DNA from: Lachancea kluyveri NRRL Y-12651
Taxonomy: Eukaryota; Ascomycota; Saccharomycetes; Saccharomycetales; Saccharomycetaceae
Direction: 5' to 3'
Length of the DNA: 64,000 nucleotides
Assembly (NCBI GenBank): GCA_000149225.2
Contig: CM000694.1
Coordinates: 682,001-746,000, forward strand
The notes under the pieces: generated by a model
What the model was told of the DNA's origin: nothing
Seen by the model: the letters and a program-made list of their open reading frames with translations, nothing else
Database searches by the model: none
Program-made: the position numbers and the translations under genes
Shown: positions 22,748 through 32,800 of the stretch, piece by piece
Numbering within the stretch: position 1 is the stretch's first letter
Layout of the letters: each line of letters starts with the position of its first letter

Positions 22748-24544
22748 ATGAAGAAACAGCAAGAGCAATATCCAGAATCTATTTCTATGGGTAATGATAA
22801 AAATATGTACAAGCCAGAAACGATGTTTGGTACAATGAACTGGCCAAAGCTTATGAGTAAGGACACCTTAATATCCGATTCATCAGAGGACATCACAAAC
22901 GACTCTACTACAGGGAAAACTGAAAAAGGCCATACGGGCTCCGAAAATGAAAAGTTAAAGCAGTCGATTAAGCCGTACCATGTGTTTATGATAACGATGG
23001 CCACTGGTATTGGGACTGGTTTGCTAGTTGGTAACGGAAAATCCATTTCTGATGCTGGCGTCGGTGGTACACTAGTTGGCTATTTTATTATTGGGTCGAT
23101 GTTGGTTTGCTGCATGCAATCTGTCGGAGAACTAGTGGTTGCGTTCCCCTCATTGGCCGGTGGATTTAATTCTTACGGGAAAAGGTTTGTTGACCCATCT
23201 TTTGGCTTCACTGTTGCTTGGTTGTTTTGTCTACAATGGCAAATAGTCCTACCGTTAGAATTAGTTACTGCTTCGATGACAATTAAGTACTGGAACAATT
23301 CGTTAAATCCAAGCATTTTCGTAGCTATTTTCTATTCCTTGATCTTAGGAATTAGCTTTTTTGGCGCAAGGGGATATGCAGACGCTGAGTTTCTCTTTAA
23401 CCTGTCCAAGGTATTAATGATAACTGGATTTATTATCCTGGGAATTATCATCAGCTTTGGGGCTGCTGGCACTTCAGGGTATATTGGCATAAAGTACTTA
23501 AAAACTCCCGGAGCATTTAACACAAGGAACACATTTAAATCGATTTGTAGTACATTGGTGAATGCGTGCTTTTCGTGCGGTGGTGTCGAGTTTTTGGCTT
23601 TATCTGCAGCCGAGCAGGCTAGGGGTAATATCTCCAAGAGCATTAAGAGAGCTTGCGGTCAAGTTTTGGTAAGAATGTGTGTTTTCTACATTTTATCCAT
23701 CTTTGTGATTGGGTTGTTGGTCCCTTACAACTCACCAGAATTGATGGGTTCTAGTTCTGAAATCATTCATTCTTCACCTTATGTCATTGCAGTTGCATCC
23801 CATGGTGTCAAAGTTGTCCCACATTTGATTAACGCTGTTATTCTAATCGCCGTCGTATCGGTTGCCAACAGTGCCATGTACTCTTCTTCTAGAACGTTGC
23901 ATGCTTTAGCTGAACAAGGATTTGCTCCCAGTTACTTTGCCAAATTAGACTCAAAGGGAAGGCCCTTCCGTTGTTTGGTGGTTAGTGGTGTTTTTGGACT
24001 ATTATCGTTTATCGCCGAGTATAAAGATCAAGAATCCGTCTTTGTCTGGCTTCTATCAATTAGTGGTTTATCTACTATATTCACGTGGACTATGATATGT
24101 GTTGCCCACCTTAGATTCAGAGCAGCAATGAAAGACCAAAATCATTCCTTGGAAGAGCTAGGCCACAGAGCCTGGTCTGGTATCTATGGCTCATATTATG
24201 TCATTGCAATTAATTCACTAACGTTGGTAGTTCAATTCTGGGTTTCCCTGTTTCCATTGGATGGCGATGGTAGACCAGATTTTGTCAATTTTTTCCAAAA
24301 CTACATGGCTGTTCCATTCGCTTTATGCTTGTACGTTGGCCATAAGATATACACTAGGTCTTGGCAATTTATTATTCCTGCTGACAAGATCGACGTTGAC
24401 ACTTCTCGTGACATATATGGCGTTGAAAATAGAACTGGCCACATTTTTATGGCACATTGTGATGCCAATAATCCAAATGGGTTTAAGGAAACATATAAAA
24501 TGGAGGATTTTGTTGTTGTAAACTTGGAAGAAACTGGGAAATAA
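22748..24544 (+). CDS. Amino-acid permease, AGP1/GNP1/BAP2/TAT1 cluster
   Basis: This 598-residue plasma-membrane amino-acid/H+ symporter belongs to the yeast amino-acid transporter (YAT) family. A polar 75-residue N-terminus (with KQ/DK/EK lysines that could accept ubiquitin) is followed by twelve hydrophobic segments. The first segment has the family signature ATGIGTGLLVGNG, and later the motifs PYVIAVASHGVKVVPHLINAVIL and VWLLSISGLSTIFTW (both close to TAT1/AGP1/BAP2) appear in part. Two points are odd. The C-terminus lacks the terminal FWC motif used for palmitoylation in most yeast YAT permeases and ends instead in a 60-residue acidic tail. The canonical GPA/GG loop after segment 1 reads DAGVGG. 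In S. cerevisiae no permease lies at either DED1 or DBP1, so this is an inserted or lineage-specific copy. Substrate cannot be told from sequence. Confidence 0.9.
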   Translation: MKKQQEQYPESISMGNDKNMYKPETMFGTMNWPKLMSKDTLISDSSEDITNDSTTGKTEKGHTGSENEKLKQSIKPYHVFMITMATGIGTGLLVGNGKSISDAGVGGTLVGYFIIGSMLVCCMQSVGELVVAFPSLAGGFNSYGKRFVDPSFGFTVAWLFCLQWQIVLPLELVTASMTIKYWNNSLNPSIFVAIFYSLILGISFFGARGYADAEFLFNLSKVLMITGFIILGIIISFGAAGTSGYIGIKYLKTPGAFNTRNTFKSICSTLVNACFSCGGVEFLALSAAEQARGNISKSIKRACGQVLVRMCVFYILSIFVIGLLVPYNSPELMGSSSEIIHSSPYVIAVASHGVKVVPHLINAVILIAVVSVANSAMYSSSRTLHALAEQGFAPSYFAKLDSKGRPFRCLVVSGVFGLLSFIAEYKDQESVFVWLLSISGLSTIFTWTMICVAHLRFRAAMKDQNHSLEELGHRAWSGIYGSYYVIAINSLTLVVQFWVSLFPLDGDGRPDFVNFFQNYMAVPFALCLYVGHKIYTRSWQFIIPADKIDVDTSRDIYGVENRTGHIFMAHCDANNPNGFKETYKMEDFVVVNLEETGK

Positions 24545-24958
24545 TTCCCTGCTAAAGAGACATAAACTCTTTCCTCTCTACTTATTAATCCTTCATAATT
24601 GACAATTTTACTTTTATATATATGTGTGCGTGCGTGTGTGTACGTATGTGTATGCATGCGCTGTTATCAGACTTTTGAACTAAATTCAAGGCTTCCAAGT
24701 CATTACCTATCTCAGATCACTTTACTGTATTATCTCTTTTTCCCAAGAGAAACTTATATACAGAATAACCATATATAGTGCGGTGTAAGGACTTTTATCG
24801 TATTTACTGGCGTCTGCGGCTTGTTTTTTCTGTTACCCTACTTCAATAAATCCTTGTAATTTCTCAACTATGGGGAAAATTTTTCCGATTACACTGGAAT
24901 AATAAATCTGGTCTCAATTCCTCAAAAACGTGAAAACTTAAGGGTCAATTTGGTCGAA
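24545..24958. other. Intergenic with GT-rich microsatellite
   Basis: These 414 bases lie between the permease and MRP51. A (TG)n-like purine-pyrimidine repeat lies at about 24617-24660 and could adopt left-handed DNA. Nothing gene-like is seen. Confidence 0.5.
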
Positions 24959-26014
24959 ATGTCTTCGAATTTATCCCACTTGTTAAGGAATTCACGTATC
25001 GCTCATGTTCCGAAATCTAAGAAGCCCTTGAACTCTGCATCTCCAAGATTTCACCCAACTCATCAGATAATTGAAACTAAACCATCCACACTACATCGTC
25101 AAGAATGGGGTTTAAAATCTTCTATTCCATCAAAGGTGCAAACACGTTACATCATTTTCAATGATTTGGATACCTTAGAACGTCTAACCACATTTGAACC
25201 TAATGCCGGCTCCCAGTGGAGTAGATTGAGGTTTCAGGAATTGGGCGTTGCACCAAGTTACAACGCGGGTAAATCTAATCCACTGTTCGAGGGTTCTTCT
25301 TCATCATCAAACCAGCTAGTTCCTTTGAGCTCTTTGCTTAATATTGATCCTACCTCATCTAGAACAGACGTGGAAAAAAAATTGTCTCAAGTTAAAAGCC
25401 TGCGTAAGGTATTCAAGAAATGGCTTTTGAGTAAAGATCCAGAGGCCTTGAAAAATAAGAGTTTTAGTGCTAAAGATATGAGTGACAATGCTGTCGAGTT
25501 TTTATCCGAGTCTGTTGGTACCAATACTGGCCTAAACTCGGCCTCTCTGAATAAAGTGATTGGTACTGGTGGTCTATCTTACAACATCGGTGGAAGATTG
25601 AGACAATCTCCCAACGGTGTTGTGTCTAAGACCGTTGTTCCAGGTAGATTTTTGAATGTTGAAGGCAACGATAGGTTAGCTGCCATTGGTGGTTTTGTCG
25701 CCAACGCAGGCTCTTCATCTCCTAACACATCCCAGATTGATTACAACATGGGTGACTTTATCAGAGAGCTGAAATTCCCATTTGCCGTTAACCGTGCTTT
25801 TGTGCAAGATAATGGTAAAGTTGTTTTAAGGGCTAATGTAATTAGTGGTATGAGCTCCAAAGCTAGAATGCAGATGTCTGGCAAAAACTATCAGCAAAGA
25901 CCAAGCAGAACAACTTCTCCTGCCGTCAACCCTGAAGATTCAACCAAATATGCCGAAGAACTATTGAACATTTTGACAAACTTTGATAGCGGTAATGGCA
26001 AGAAGTTGAGATAA
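24959..26014 (+). CDS. MRP51: Mitochondrial small-subunit ribosomal protein Mrp51 (bS1m)
   Basis: This 351-residue protein matches Mrp51 (YPL118W, 344 residues), a mitoribosomal small-subunit protein needed for translation of mitochondrially encoded mRNAs through their leaders. The N-terminus (MSSNLSHLLRNSRIAHVPK) is the conserved family start and is basic like a presequence. The central region has the family block SQWSRLRFQELGVAPSYN, and the Gly-rich C-terminal half includes VPGRFLNVEGNDRLAAIGGF. An in-frame TTG lies three codons upstream, so the ATG at 24959 was chosen. It converges on HIS3 with 138 bases between. Confidence 0.93.
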   Translation: MSSNLSHLLRNSRIAHVPKSKKPLNSASPRFHPTHQIIETKPSTLHRQEWGLKSSIPSKVQTRYIIFNDLDTLERLTTFEPNAGSQWSRLRFQELGVAPSYNAGKSNPLFEGSSSSSNQLVPLSSLLNIDPTSSRTDVEKKLSQVKSLRKVFKKWLLSKDPEALKNKSFSAKDMSDNAVEFLSESVGTNTGLNSASLNKVIGTGGLSYNIGGRLRQSPNGVVSKTVVPGRFLNVEGNDRLAAIGGFVANAGSSSPNTSQIDYNMGDFIRELKFPFAVNRAFVQDNGKVVLRANVISGMSSKARMQMSGKNYQQRPSRTTSPAVNPEDSTKYAEELLNILTNFDSGNGKKLR

Positions 26015-26152
26015 GCAGGATGGGAATCGACTCGAGAACTGTATATATTAAGAATAAAACGAAAAAACGGAAAAAACGTGTATATAAAGACTTTTCAAAA
26101 TAAGAATATCAATTCTATGAATAAATACGATATGATTATTTTTCACCTTGTA

Positions 26153-26851
26153 TCACATCAAAACACCTTTGGTTGAGGGAACGTCATTGGTGCCATTGCT
26201 AGAAATAGCTTCTCTTATGGCAACAGCCAAAGCCTTGAACGCACTCTCACTTCTGTGGTGATCGTTGAAACCTCTCAGACAATCAACATGCAAAGTAATT
26301 CTGGCCGCCTCCGCGAAACTTTCCAAAAAGTGTGGAATCATTTCAGTGGATAAATCACCAATCATCTCTCTCTTCAATCCAAGGTCGATTACAGCAAATG
26401 GTCTATTAGATAAATCGACTACGGCACGTGATAGCGCCTCATCCAATGGTGCGAACCCAGTACCGAATCTTTTTACACCACGGACAGCACCCATTGCTTC
26501 TTTGAACGCTTGCCCTAATGCGATACCGCAATCTTCGGTAGTATGGTGATCGTCAATGTGCAGGTCACCGATACATTCAACAATAAGAGACCAACCAGAG
26601 TGTTTTGCCAACGCATGGATCATATGATCCAAAAAGCCAACACCTGTGTGAATATCGATGACCTGTGACTGAGTAGCTTGGGAAGCTACATCGTCATCCT
26701 TCTTTGCAGGAAGAATCGAATCTTTTATTTGAATATAACCACCATTCAGCGAAATAGCGATTTGAATTTTAGTTTCATTAGTGATACGGGAGATAAACGC
26801 CTTGCGCTCCTGAACAGTTTGTTTTTGCTTTTTTTGGGCTGGTTCTGTCAT
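26153..26851 (-). CDS. HIS3: Imidazoleglycerol-phosphate dehydratase
   Basis: This 232-residue enzyme catalyses the sixth step of histidine synthesis, the dehydration of imidazoleglycerol phosphate to imidazoleacetol phosphate, in the cytosol. Metal-binding signatures are intact: [31 protein letters not shown] and [19 protein letters not shown]. The C-terminus [14 protein letters not shown] is the same as in S. cerevisiae. The N-terminus has a lysine-rich addition of about 12 residues ([13 protein letters not shown]) relative to S. cerevisiae His3 (220 residues), which explains the extra length. A Gcn4-type site lies about 70 bases upstream. Confidence 0.98.
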   Translation of the reverse strand: MTEPAQKKQKQTVQERKAFISRITNETKIQIAISLNGGYIQIKDSILPAKKDDDVASQATQSQVIDIHTGVGFLDHMIHALAKHSGWSLIVECIGDLHIDDHHTTEDCGIALGQAFKEAMGAVRGVKRFGTGFAPLDEALSRAVVDLSNRPFAVIDLGLKREMIGDLSTEMIPHFLESFAEAARITLHVDCLRGFNDHHRSESAFKALAVAIREAISSNGTNDVPSTKGVLM

Positions 26852-26916
26852 TTCTATGGCCTGTGTATGATAAGTCTAGTAACCTGTTTTAGCTATCTAC
26901 GTTTCGAGAGTCTCAG

Positions 26917-26925
26917 AAGACTCAT
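26917..26925 (-). promoter_or_regulatory. Gcn4-like site upstream of HIS3
   Basis: On the minus strand the sequence ATGAGTCTT carries the TGAGTC core of the Gcn4 element (TGASTCA), one base short of the full palindrome, as in the S. cerevisiae HIS3 site ATGACTCTT. It lies 66-74 bases upstream of the HIS3 ATG, with a poly(A) tract (26932-26951) on its distal side relative to HIS3. General amino-acid control of HIS3 by Gcn4 is established in yeast. Confidence 0.7.
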
Positions 26926-27140
26926 TTTGAAAGAAAAAAAAAAAGAAAAAGCAAGCTTCTTTTCTTCTCGACATTTCTTTTAAGCCGTTAATCGTGATTA
27001 GGTCACATGATACTCCAGTTTGGATTATAAGAAAATTTTCTTTTCGTCAGAAAATAACAGACAGATTTGGTGAGGATCTCTCTGTCGTTGTAAAAGTAGT
27101 CTCTCTGTGAAGTAGTAACCAGCGCAGCGCCGTGTATTAA

Positions 27141-28355
27141 ATGAATAACCAGCCTTGTTCAATTGTATGGAGAAGATTTCTGACATCTAAGGTAAAGCCA
27201 GCAGTCCGTATTCCAAATGAGAATCTCAAAGCTAATAAACCAACAAATTTTACCAAAAATTTCCCATTGAATGAAAGAACTAAGGCATGGGAACGTGCTG
27301 GTGAAGATAAGGAGTCCTGGTTTAAACGTAAATATGCGCATGTCCATGCTAAACAAAAGTCTCAGCCACAAGTCGATTTATATGGCAAGAAAGAGGCACA
27401 TTACAGTAGACTTAAACAGGACATACTAAGTTCCAAGAGACAACAGGAAGAGCATAAATCTAAATATTCCAGGAAAAGTGTCACTTTGGGTTTAAGACCC
27501 AATCCATTGATGGAGTATATATACGGTACAAACAGTGTGATTGCTGCGTTGAATTCTGACCGTAGAGAATATTTTACTAGAATACTCTACTACAACACAC
27601 TTCCGCCAATCTTACGTTCCTTGGCTAAGAAGCACGGGTTAAAATTGGAGGAAGTGGATAAGCATAGGTTAAATCTTATTACCGACTATGGCGTGCACAA
27701 CAACGTCGTCCTGGAGACTAAGCCTTTGCAACCCTCAGAAATAACTAGTTTAAACATGTGCGACCCTGAGACAGGCATTTTCCATTATTCGGAGTTAGAC
27801 TTTGATCAAAATGTTACTAAAATGATGAAATATTTGTCAAATGAGAAGAAAAAATTTCCGTTGGGTATTTATCTGGATGAAGTCGTGGATCCTCATAACA
27901 TCGGAGCAATCACCAGGAGTGCTTATTTCTTGGGTGCTGATTTCATGATTATGTCTCGAAAGAATTGTGCTCCGTTGTCTCCAGTGGTTAGTAAAACCAG
28001 TAGCGGTGCCATGGAATTAATGCCGATTTTCACGACTGACAAACCACTAAATTTTTTTACAAAGAGCCAAGAGGAAGGTGGGTGGACATTTGTAACAAGT
28101 TCTTTGACCTCAAAGAATAGCAAGCACGGAAATAACAAAGTTTTGGAATTGAAAGATTTAAATGGAATGGTTAACGAATTACCTGTGATACTCGTCGTCG
28201 GTAATGAAGGAAATGGTGTAAGAACAAATTTACAAATGAGAAGCGACTTCTTTGTTGAAATTCCGTTTGGAAGAAGCGCAGAGGAGAGTGGAGTAGTAGA
28301 CTCATTAAATGTTAGTGTTGCAACAGCATTGCTCCTGAATAGTCTGTTAAACTAA
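27141..28355 (+). CDS. MRM1: Mitochondrial 21S rRNA 2'-O-ribose methyltransferase (SpoU family)
   Basis: This 404-residue protein matches Mrm1 (YOR201C, 412 residues), which methylates the ribose of a conserved G in the peptidyl-transferase loop of mitochondrial large rRNA. A basic presequence-like start (MNNQPCSIVWRRFLTSKVKP) fits mitochondrial import. A substrate-binding domain (YIYGTNSVIAALNSDRREYF) is followed by the SPOUT domain with motif 1 DEVVDPHNIGAITRSAYFLG, motif 2 VGNEGNGVR and motif 3 IPFGRSAEESGVVDSLNVSV. It is transcribed divergently from HIS3, as in S. cerevisiae. Confidence 0.95.
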   Translation: MNNQPCSIVWRRFLTSKVKPAVRIPNENLKANKPTNFTKNFPLNERTKAWERAGEDKESWFKRKYAHVHAKQKSQPQVDLYGKKEAHYSRLKQDILSSKRQQEEHKSKYSRKSVTLGLRPNPLMEYIYGTNSVIAALNSDRREYFTRILYYNTLPPILRSLAKKHGLKLEEVDKHRLNLITDYGVHNNVVLETKPLQPSEITSLNMCDPETGIFHYSELDFDQNVTKMMKYLSNEKKKFPLGIYLDEVVDPHNIGAITRSAYFLGADFMIMSRKNCAPLSPVVSKTSSGAMELMPIFTTDKPLNFFTKSQEEGGWTFVTSSLTSKNSKHGNNKVLELKDLNGMVNELPVILVVGNEGNGVRTNLQMRSDFFVEIPFGRSAEESGVVDSLNVSVATALLLNSLLN

Positions 28356-28526
28356 AACGTGGTTTCTATATAAATACTAGGAAAACTCATTTTTTTAATT
28401 ATGTTACACGCTGTAAAGAATAATACCTGTTGAGAGTAAGCCGTCCATTTACCGTCGCTTTTGGCTCTTGTTGTTGGCAAGGTTCTTTTTTTCTTTTGTT
28501 CCTTTGAGCATTTTCTTTTCTTTGTC

Positions 28527-29357
28527 TCACAACATTCTATGAATGGTCCTATCATTTTCGACATTGGATAAATCGTCCAACTGCTCCCACCATTCGAATA
28601 AATAGCTTTCACAGATTAATTTAAACCATGGTGTAAACTGTAGTTTAGGGTTGGCAAACATTTCCTTTAATTCCTTGGCGGTGACCCATGAAAATTCTCT
28701 GACTTCGTTCAAGTTCGGATCGACAGTCAAAGTTTCTCCTTTGTTAACCTTGTAGAACAAAATGTAGTCAATTTCGTGTTCACCCCATGGTCCATTACTT
28801 GGAGCCATGTAATGGATTCTGTTCAAAAAGTGGAACTCACCCTTGGATTGAGTTTCTTGTTGGGGAATTCCCAACTCATGTTCCAACTTTCTCACTGCAG
28901 CAGTCTTCGTACCAGTGATTTTGCTAGACAAAGAACCGCTTAGGCCCAGTTCGTCATCAACACACAAGGGATGGGAGCAGCATGTGTTCGTCCATAGATC
29001 AGGGAAAGTGATCTTTTCAGATGCACGTTGTTGTAACAGCAGTTTTCCTTGGTCGTTAAAGATGAACACGGAAAAGGCACGATGCAACAAACCTTTCTCA
29101 ATGTTGGACATCAAGTGACACAGTTTTTTGGTACCAGCACCAATAGCATTGTCATCATAATCTAAAACAATGCAGTTTTCATTCATTAACTTAATTTGTT
29201 CCTCGTCGTGACCTTTAAAGACAGTATCTTTACGATCCTCTGCAGAGGACTCACTAGAGTGTGTGTTTGGTCTGTTATTTAATGGGATTACTTCTGGGAA
29301 TAAGTCAAGGACGTCATCTTGTGTCAAGTCTTGAACTAGTTTTTGGTACGCAGACAT
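28527..29357 (-). CDS. IDI1: Isopentenyl-diphosphate delta-isomerase
   Basis: This 276-residue Nudix-family enzyme interconverts IPP and DMAPP in the mevalonate/ergosterol pathway. Catalytic cysteine is in [10 protein letters not shown] and the acidic metal ligands are in [12 protein letters not shown]. Other family landmarks are [13 protein letters not shown] and the C-terminus LYFEWWEQL-type with [11 protein letters not shown]. Length compares with 288 for S. cerevisiae Idi1 (YPL117C). The first ATG is at 29357; the frame stays open upstream to 29471 without another ATG and would add a hydrophobic segment, which I treat as non-coding. It converges on MRM1. Confidence 0.96.
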   Translation of the reverse strand: MSAYQKLVQDLTQDDVLDLFPEVIPLNNRPNTHSSESSAEDRKDTVFKGHDEEQIKLMNENCIVLDYDDNAIGAGTKKLCHLMSNIEKGLLHRAFSVFIFNDQGKLLLQQRASEKITFPDLWTNTCCSHPLCVDDELGLSGSLSSKITGTKTAAVRKLEHELGIPQQETQSKGEFHFLNRIHYMAPSNGPWGEHEIDYILFYKVNKGETLTVDPNLNEVREFSWVTAKELKEMFANPKLQFTPWFKLICESYLFEWWEQLDDLSNVENDRTIHRML

Positions 29358-31095
29358 CACTGATTTGCTTAGCGAGGTGGTTGGGATGGGTTGATAATAG
29401 CTCGAGAGATAGAATAAGAGAAAAGTTATGAAAAATTTCACGAAGCTCGTTAAATTTTGTACTCGGCTCACAAAAAAATAAAACCGTTAACAGGAAAAAT
29501 GCATTGGCCGGAAAATTGATAACTGCTGCAAAAAAGAGTGTAGCAAGAAATGCAGGAACCCGTTATCTCCATCAAGAATATTTTATTGCAGTTAGAATTA
29601 TTAACTCGTGCAGCTGTTGAGCTTTAGAAGCCTCAAGAGTAATGTCGAAGAATAAAAAAACTAAATTCTTACCGGATTTAAAGTGAGGTTTCATTTGGCA
29701 AGCATGAATGTGAATTACACGGAGTAGAAACGATGGACTTAGTTCGCACCAAGATTACATACAGAGTACTAGAATCCAAATTTTTTTTTTTTTTTTACTG
29801 TTACGGATCCGGTTGAGTCCTAACAATTCGGAGAATATTCTTGGTATTGTAGTTTCAAGCCTTTCATGGTAAGAGCAAGCTGTCCCCCTTCTGAAAGTTA
29901 TCACATTTGGGTAACCAGGAAATTGTTGGCAGGATCCAGGTTTTCAGCATTAAAAACTTGGCACACACTCTAATATCTTTCAATGTTTCTTCTGTTCTTT
30001 ATCGGTCAATCTAACAGTTTCCGGCCTTCCCTTAAACTAAACTGGCAGGAATAAAAAAACAGTACTATGATCACATGATCTCAAGACAAGGAAAGGTGTG
30101 GCAGCTAAACGACATCAGGAATAGGTTTGCACGGTGTGCGATTTTGGGTATTCCCAAGGTTCTAACGCCGCCGTTGAGCATTTTGGGATGTCATATGGGG
30201 AGGAAAATATGTGTAGTATATAGTATATGCTGAATTTAGAAGGTGGTTTTTGCATGCAATATCATGTATCTATTGATACTACCTGCCGTTCGACTGGCCG
30301 TTTGGGATAATCGAGTTTTGAAGAATTAAAATTCGGTCTACACGTTCTAGCAGAACAAATATGGCGCTAGTGGACGCGTTGAGAAGGTAACAAACACAGG
30401 TTTGGCCCTGAACTTTTGTATGTTTCAAAAAAAAAGAAAAAAGAAACTCTCTTAACTTGGTAGTGGGTGACAACTGGGAATTTTAGACGTCTTTTCTTGC
30501 TGACACCTTCTCGGTATGGTCAGTTTTCCTTCCGATCGCATGTGCTCTAATTGGCATGTCAATTCCAAAATATGTACAGCTTTAGTGTGCCGGCAATGGA
30601 GATTCTAAATTCTAGACTGCTGCATACCCAAAATCAGAGGGGAGCAAAGTAAAGCGAGGCAATATATATTTGAATTAACAACACCTCAATGTTGTCACCA
30701 TCTTGTATTTAGCCACATGATCTTCTGTCATTTTTTTCTCTTCACCGAACAGACAAATGGCATTACAAATTATGGGTTCCGACCTTGTACGTGTCGGTCC
30801 TTTCTTGATGGTATACACCATGAACAAATATCCAGCTTTAGTAAGCCTCGAGTAGCAACATATGTACGAGAAGCTACTAGGCTTGTATAATATTTTGATT
30901 GTAGATGTGATAAGTATGCTTCCTACATTTGGACTTTGTTTTTTTTTCAAAATTGAATTTAGCTGTTTGCGTTACCCTACCCATACCCGTAGATGCGTTT
31001 ATGTTCTACGGTCGAAAAATTTTAAGTGACACGTCGATCGAGGCTGTTTTGCCAGCTAAGACTTAAAATCCACCATACGGTTAGATCCACCACAT
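29358..31095. other. Large intergenic gap between IDI1 and BFR1
   Basis: This 1.74 kb divergent interval is large for this window. It contains an oligo(T) tract (about 29780-29797), an oligo(T) stretch near 30937 and scattered short open frames (best about 90 codons on minus at 30675-30950) with no family features. S. cerevisiae YOR199/YOR200 reading frames are dubious, so no ancestral gene is expected. I recognise no tRNA or LTR here. An unrecognised ncRNA or regulatory region is possible. Confidence 0.5.
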
Positions 31096-32484
31096 ATGTC
31101 CACTGTTACCCCATTGAAAAAACGTTCCAACATCAAGCGTCCAGATGTGTCCGTTAGAGACAAAAAACTGGAGACTTTGAATGCTCAATTGAAGAAGGTT
31201 GATGCTGAAATTCAAACTATCAGAAAGCAGATCGAGCAGCACCAAGTTTCATCTGATGTCCAACAAAGCAGATCTAAACTGCACCAAGATTTGAAGGATA
31301 TTATCAAAACCCAAAGTGAATTGAAGTCTCGTAGACAACAAATTCACGACAAAATCAAGTCTCTTGATGCCTCCATTAAACGCAAGACTAACGAAGTCAA
31401 CGAAAAGTTGGGTAAAAAGAACAACTTCTCCTCTGTTGCCGACATCAAGGACCGTTTGGCTGTCATCGACAGTGGTATTTCATCTGGTGAGCTATCTCTA
31501 GTGCAGGAAAAACTATTGGTCAAGGAAATGCAATCCTTGAACAAGCTGGTCAAAGATTTCCAAGCTGTCGAACCTATCAAGGCCTCTATTGAACAGGACA
31601 AGACTGCGATTGCTCAATTGAAGCAAGAATTGAGTGAATCAAACCCAAGAGAAGTATCTACTCAATTTGAAACTACTCAAAAAAAGCTCAATGACTTGCA
31701 ATCTAAGTCTCAAGTTGTCTACGATAAGAGACAAACTTTGTTTTCTAAGAGAACTGTCTTGTACAAGAAACGTGATGAAATTTATGCTGCTATCAAGCAA
31801 ATCAGATCTGATTTCGACAACGAGTTCAAAGCCTTCAAGGCCAAGTTGGATCAAGAACGTTTAAAGCGCGAAGAAGATGCCAAATTGTCCAAACTATTGG
31901 AAGAAAAAGATGCTGCAATGGGTAAATTGCAAGAAAGATTAAACCACGCTCGTCTACCTGCATTTACCTACGAAATCGAAGCCATTGAAAACGTTTTGTG
32001 TGTTTTGGACCCAACCTACGTTAAACCAGCTAAGCACACTATTGACATCCCTGCAGCCTCCTCTGCAAAGAGCACGATTAGGAAAGTCGAAGCTGACGAT
32101 TTGGTTCCAATTGTCAAGAAAAAGGAAGATTTCTTTTCCTCTACTCCAAAGTCCAAAAAAAACAAGAAGAAGGCCTCCCAAACCAATTCTTCCGTTACTT
32201 CTGCTAAATTCTCCTTGGAACCAACCACTATTGCTACCTTGGCCGAGTTGGACATCTACGTCCCAATGACCAGGGAGGAAGTTCCAAAAGCTTTAGAACA
32301 ATTAAAGGCCAAACACGATGAATTTGTCTCAAAACAAGATGAACAAACCGAAAAGAATGTTGCTACCGTTGAAGCAGAATTAAAGGAATTGGAATTGGAA
32401 TACGCCAAGAAGGAGGAAGACGTTAAGAAAGAGTTGGAAGAAAAGAAACGAAAGGAGCAAGAAGAGCAAGAAAACGAAGCCTAG
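31096..32484 (+). CDS. BFR1: mRNP/polysome-associated coiled-coil protein Bfr1
   Basis: This 462-residue protein matches Bfr1 (YOR198C), an ER- and polysome-associated mRNA-binding protein of the Scp160 complex, named for brefeldin A resistance. It is almost entirely charged and helical. A basic N-terminus (KKRSNIKRPDVSVRDKK) precedes coiled coils from about residue 25 to 270. A lysine-rich middle (KSKKNKKKAS) follows near residue 350, and the tail has runs of K and E (KKEEDVKKELEEKKRKEQEE). Strong preferred-codon bias indicates abundant protein, as known for Bfr1. Confidence 0.94.
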   Translation: MSTVTPLKKRSNIKRPDVSVRDKKLETLNAQLKKVDAEIQTIRKQIEQHQVSSDVQQSRSKLHQDLKDIIKTQSELKSRRQQIHDKIKSLDASIKRKTNEVNEKLGKKNNFSSVADIKDRLAVIDSGISSGELSLVQEKLLVKEMQSLNKLVKDFQAVEPIKASIEQDKTAIAQLKQELSESNPREVSTQFETTQKKLNDLQSKSQVVYDKRQTLFSKRTVLYKKRDEIYAAIKQIRSDFDNEFKAFKAKLDQERLKREEDAKLSKLLEEKDAAMGKLQERLNHARLPAFTYEIEAIENVLCVLDPTYVKPAKHTIDIPAASSAKSTIRKVEADDLVPIVKKKEDFFSSTPKSKKNKKKASQTNSSVTSAKFSLEPTTIATLAELDIYVPMTREEVPKALEQLKAKHDEFVSKQDEQTEKNVATVEAELKELELEYAKKEEDVKKELEEKKRKEQEEQENEA

Positions 32485-32800
32485 ATGGTACGTCTCTTTT
32501 TATTCCCCCCGCACCTTGACTGAAAACATCTTGACAAATAGAAGAGAGAAACACGGCTTTCCTCTTTTTTTTTACGTTTACGTTTGATTTTGTTGCAAAT
32601 AGCCAGTTATATGTAAATTTCTATTTCTTTAAAGCTCTTATTGAACTATGCTTATCATTTTTCAGAAAATACTCACCAAACTCAATAGCTAAAGTAACGA
32701 TACAAACTCAACAGACACAGTTTTCAAAATACTGGAATTGATTGCATGGATAAGTTAATACAAACAGTATAAAAGAAAATGTGGCGTATGGCTTATTAAA
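32485..32800. other. Intergenic: convergent 3' ends of BFR1 and MCA1
   Basis: These 316 bases between two stop codons are AT-rich, with a T-run near 32564-32572. They contain 3'-end signals only; no gene is visible. Confidence 0.5.

Noticed and set aside
29358-29471. In-frame upstream extension of IDI1 that would add a hydrophobic segment
   Set aside because: It starts at GTG with no ATG before 29357, and the family start matches the ATG at 29357.
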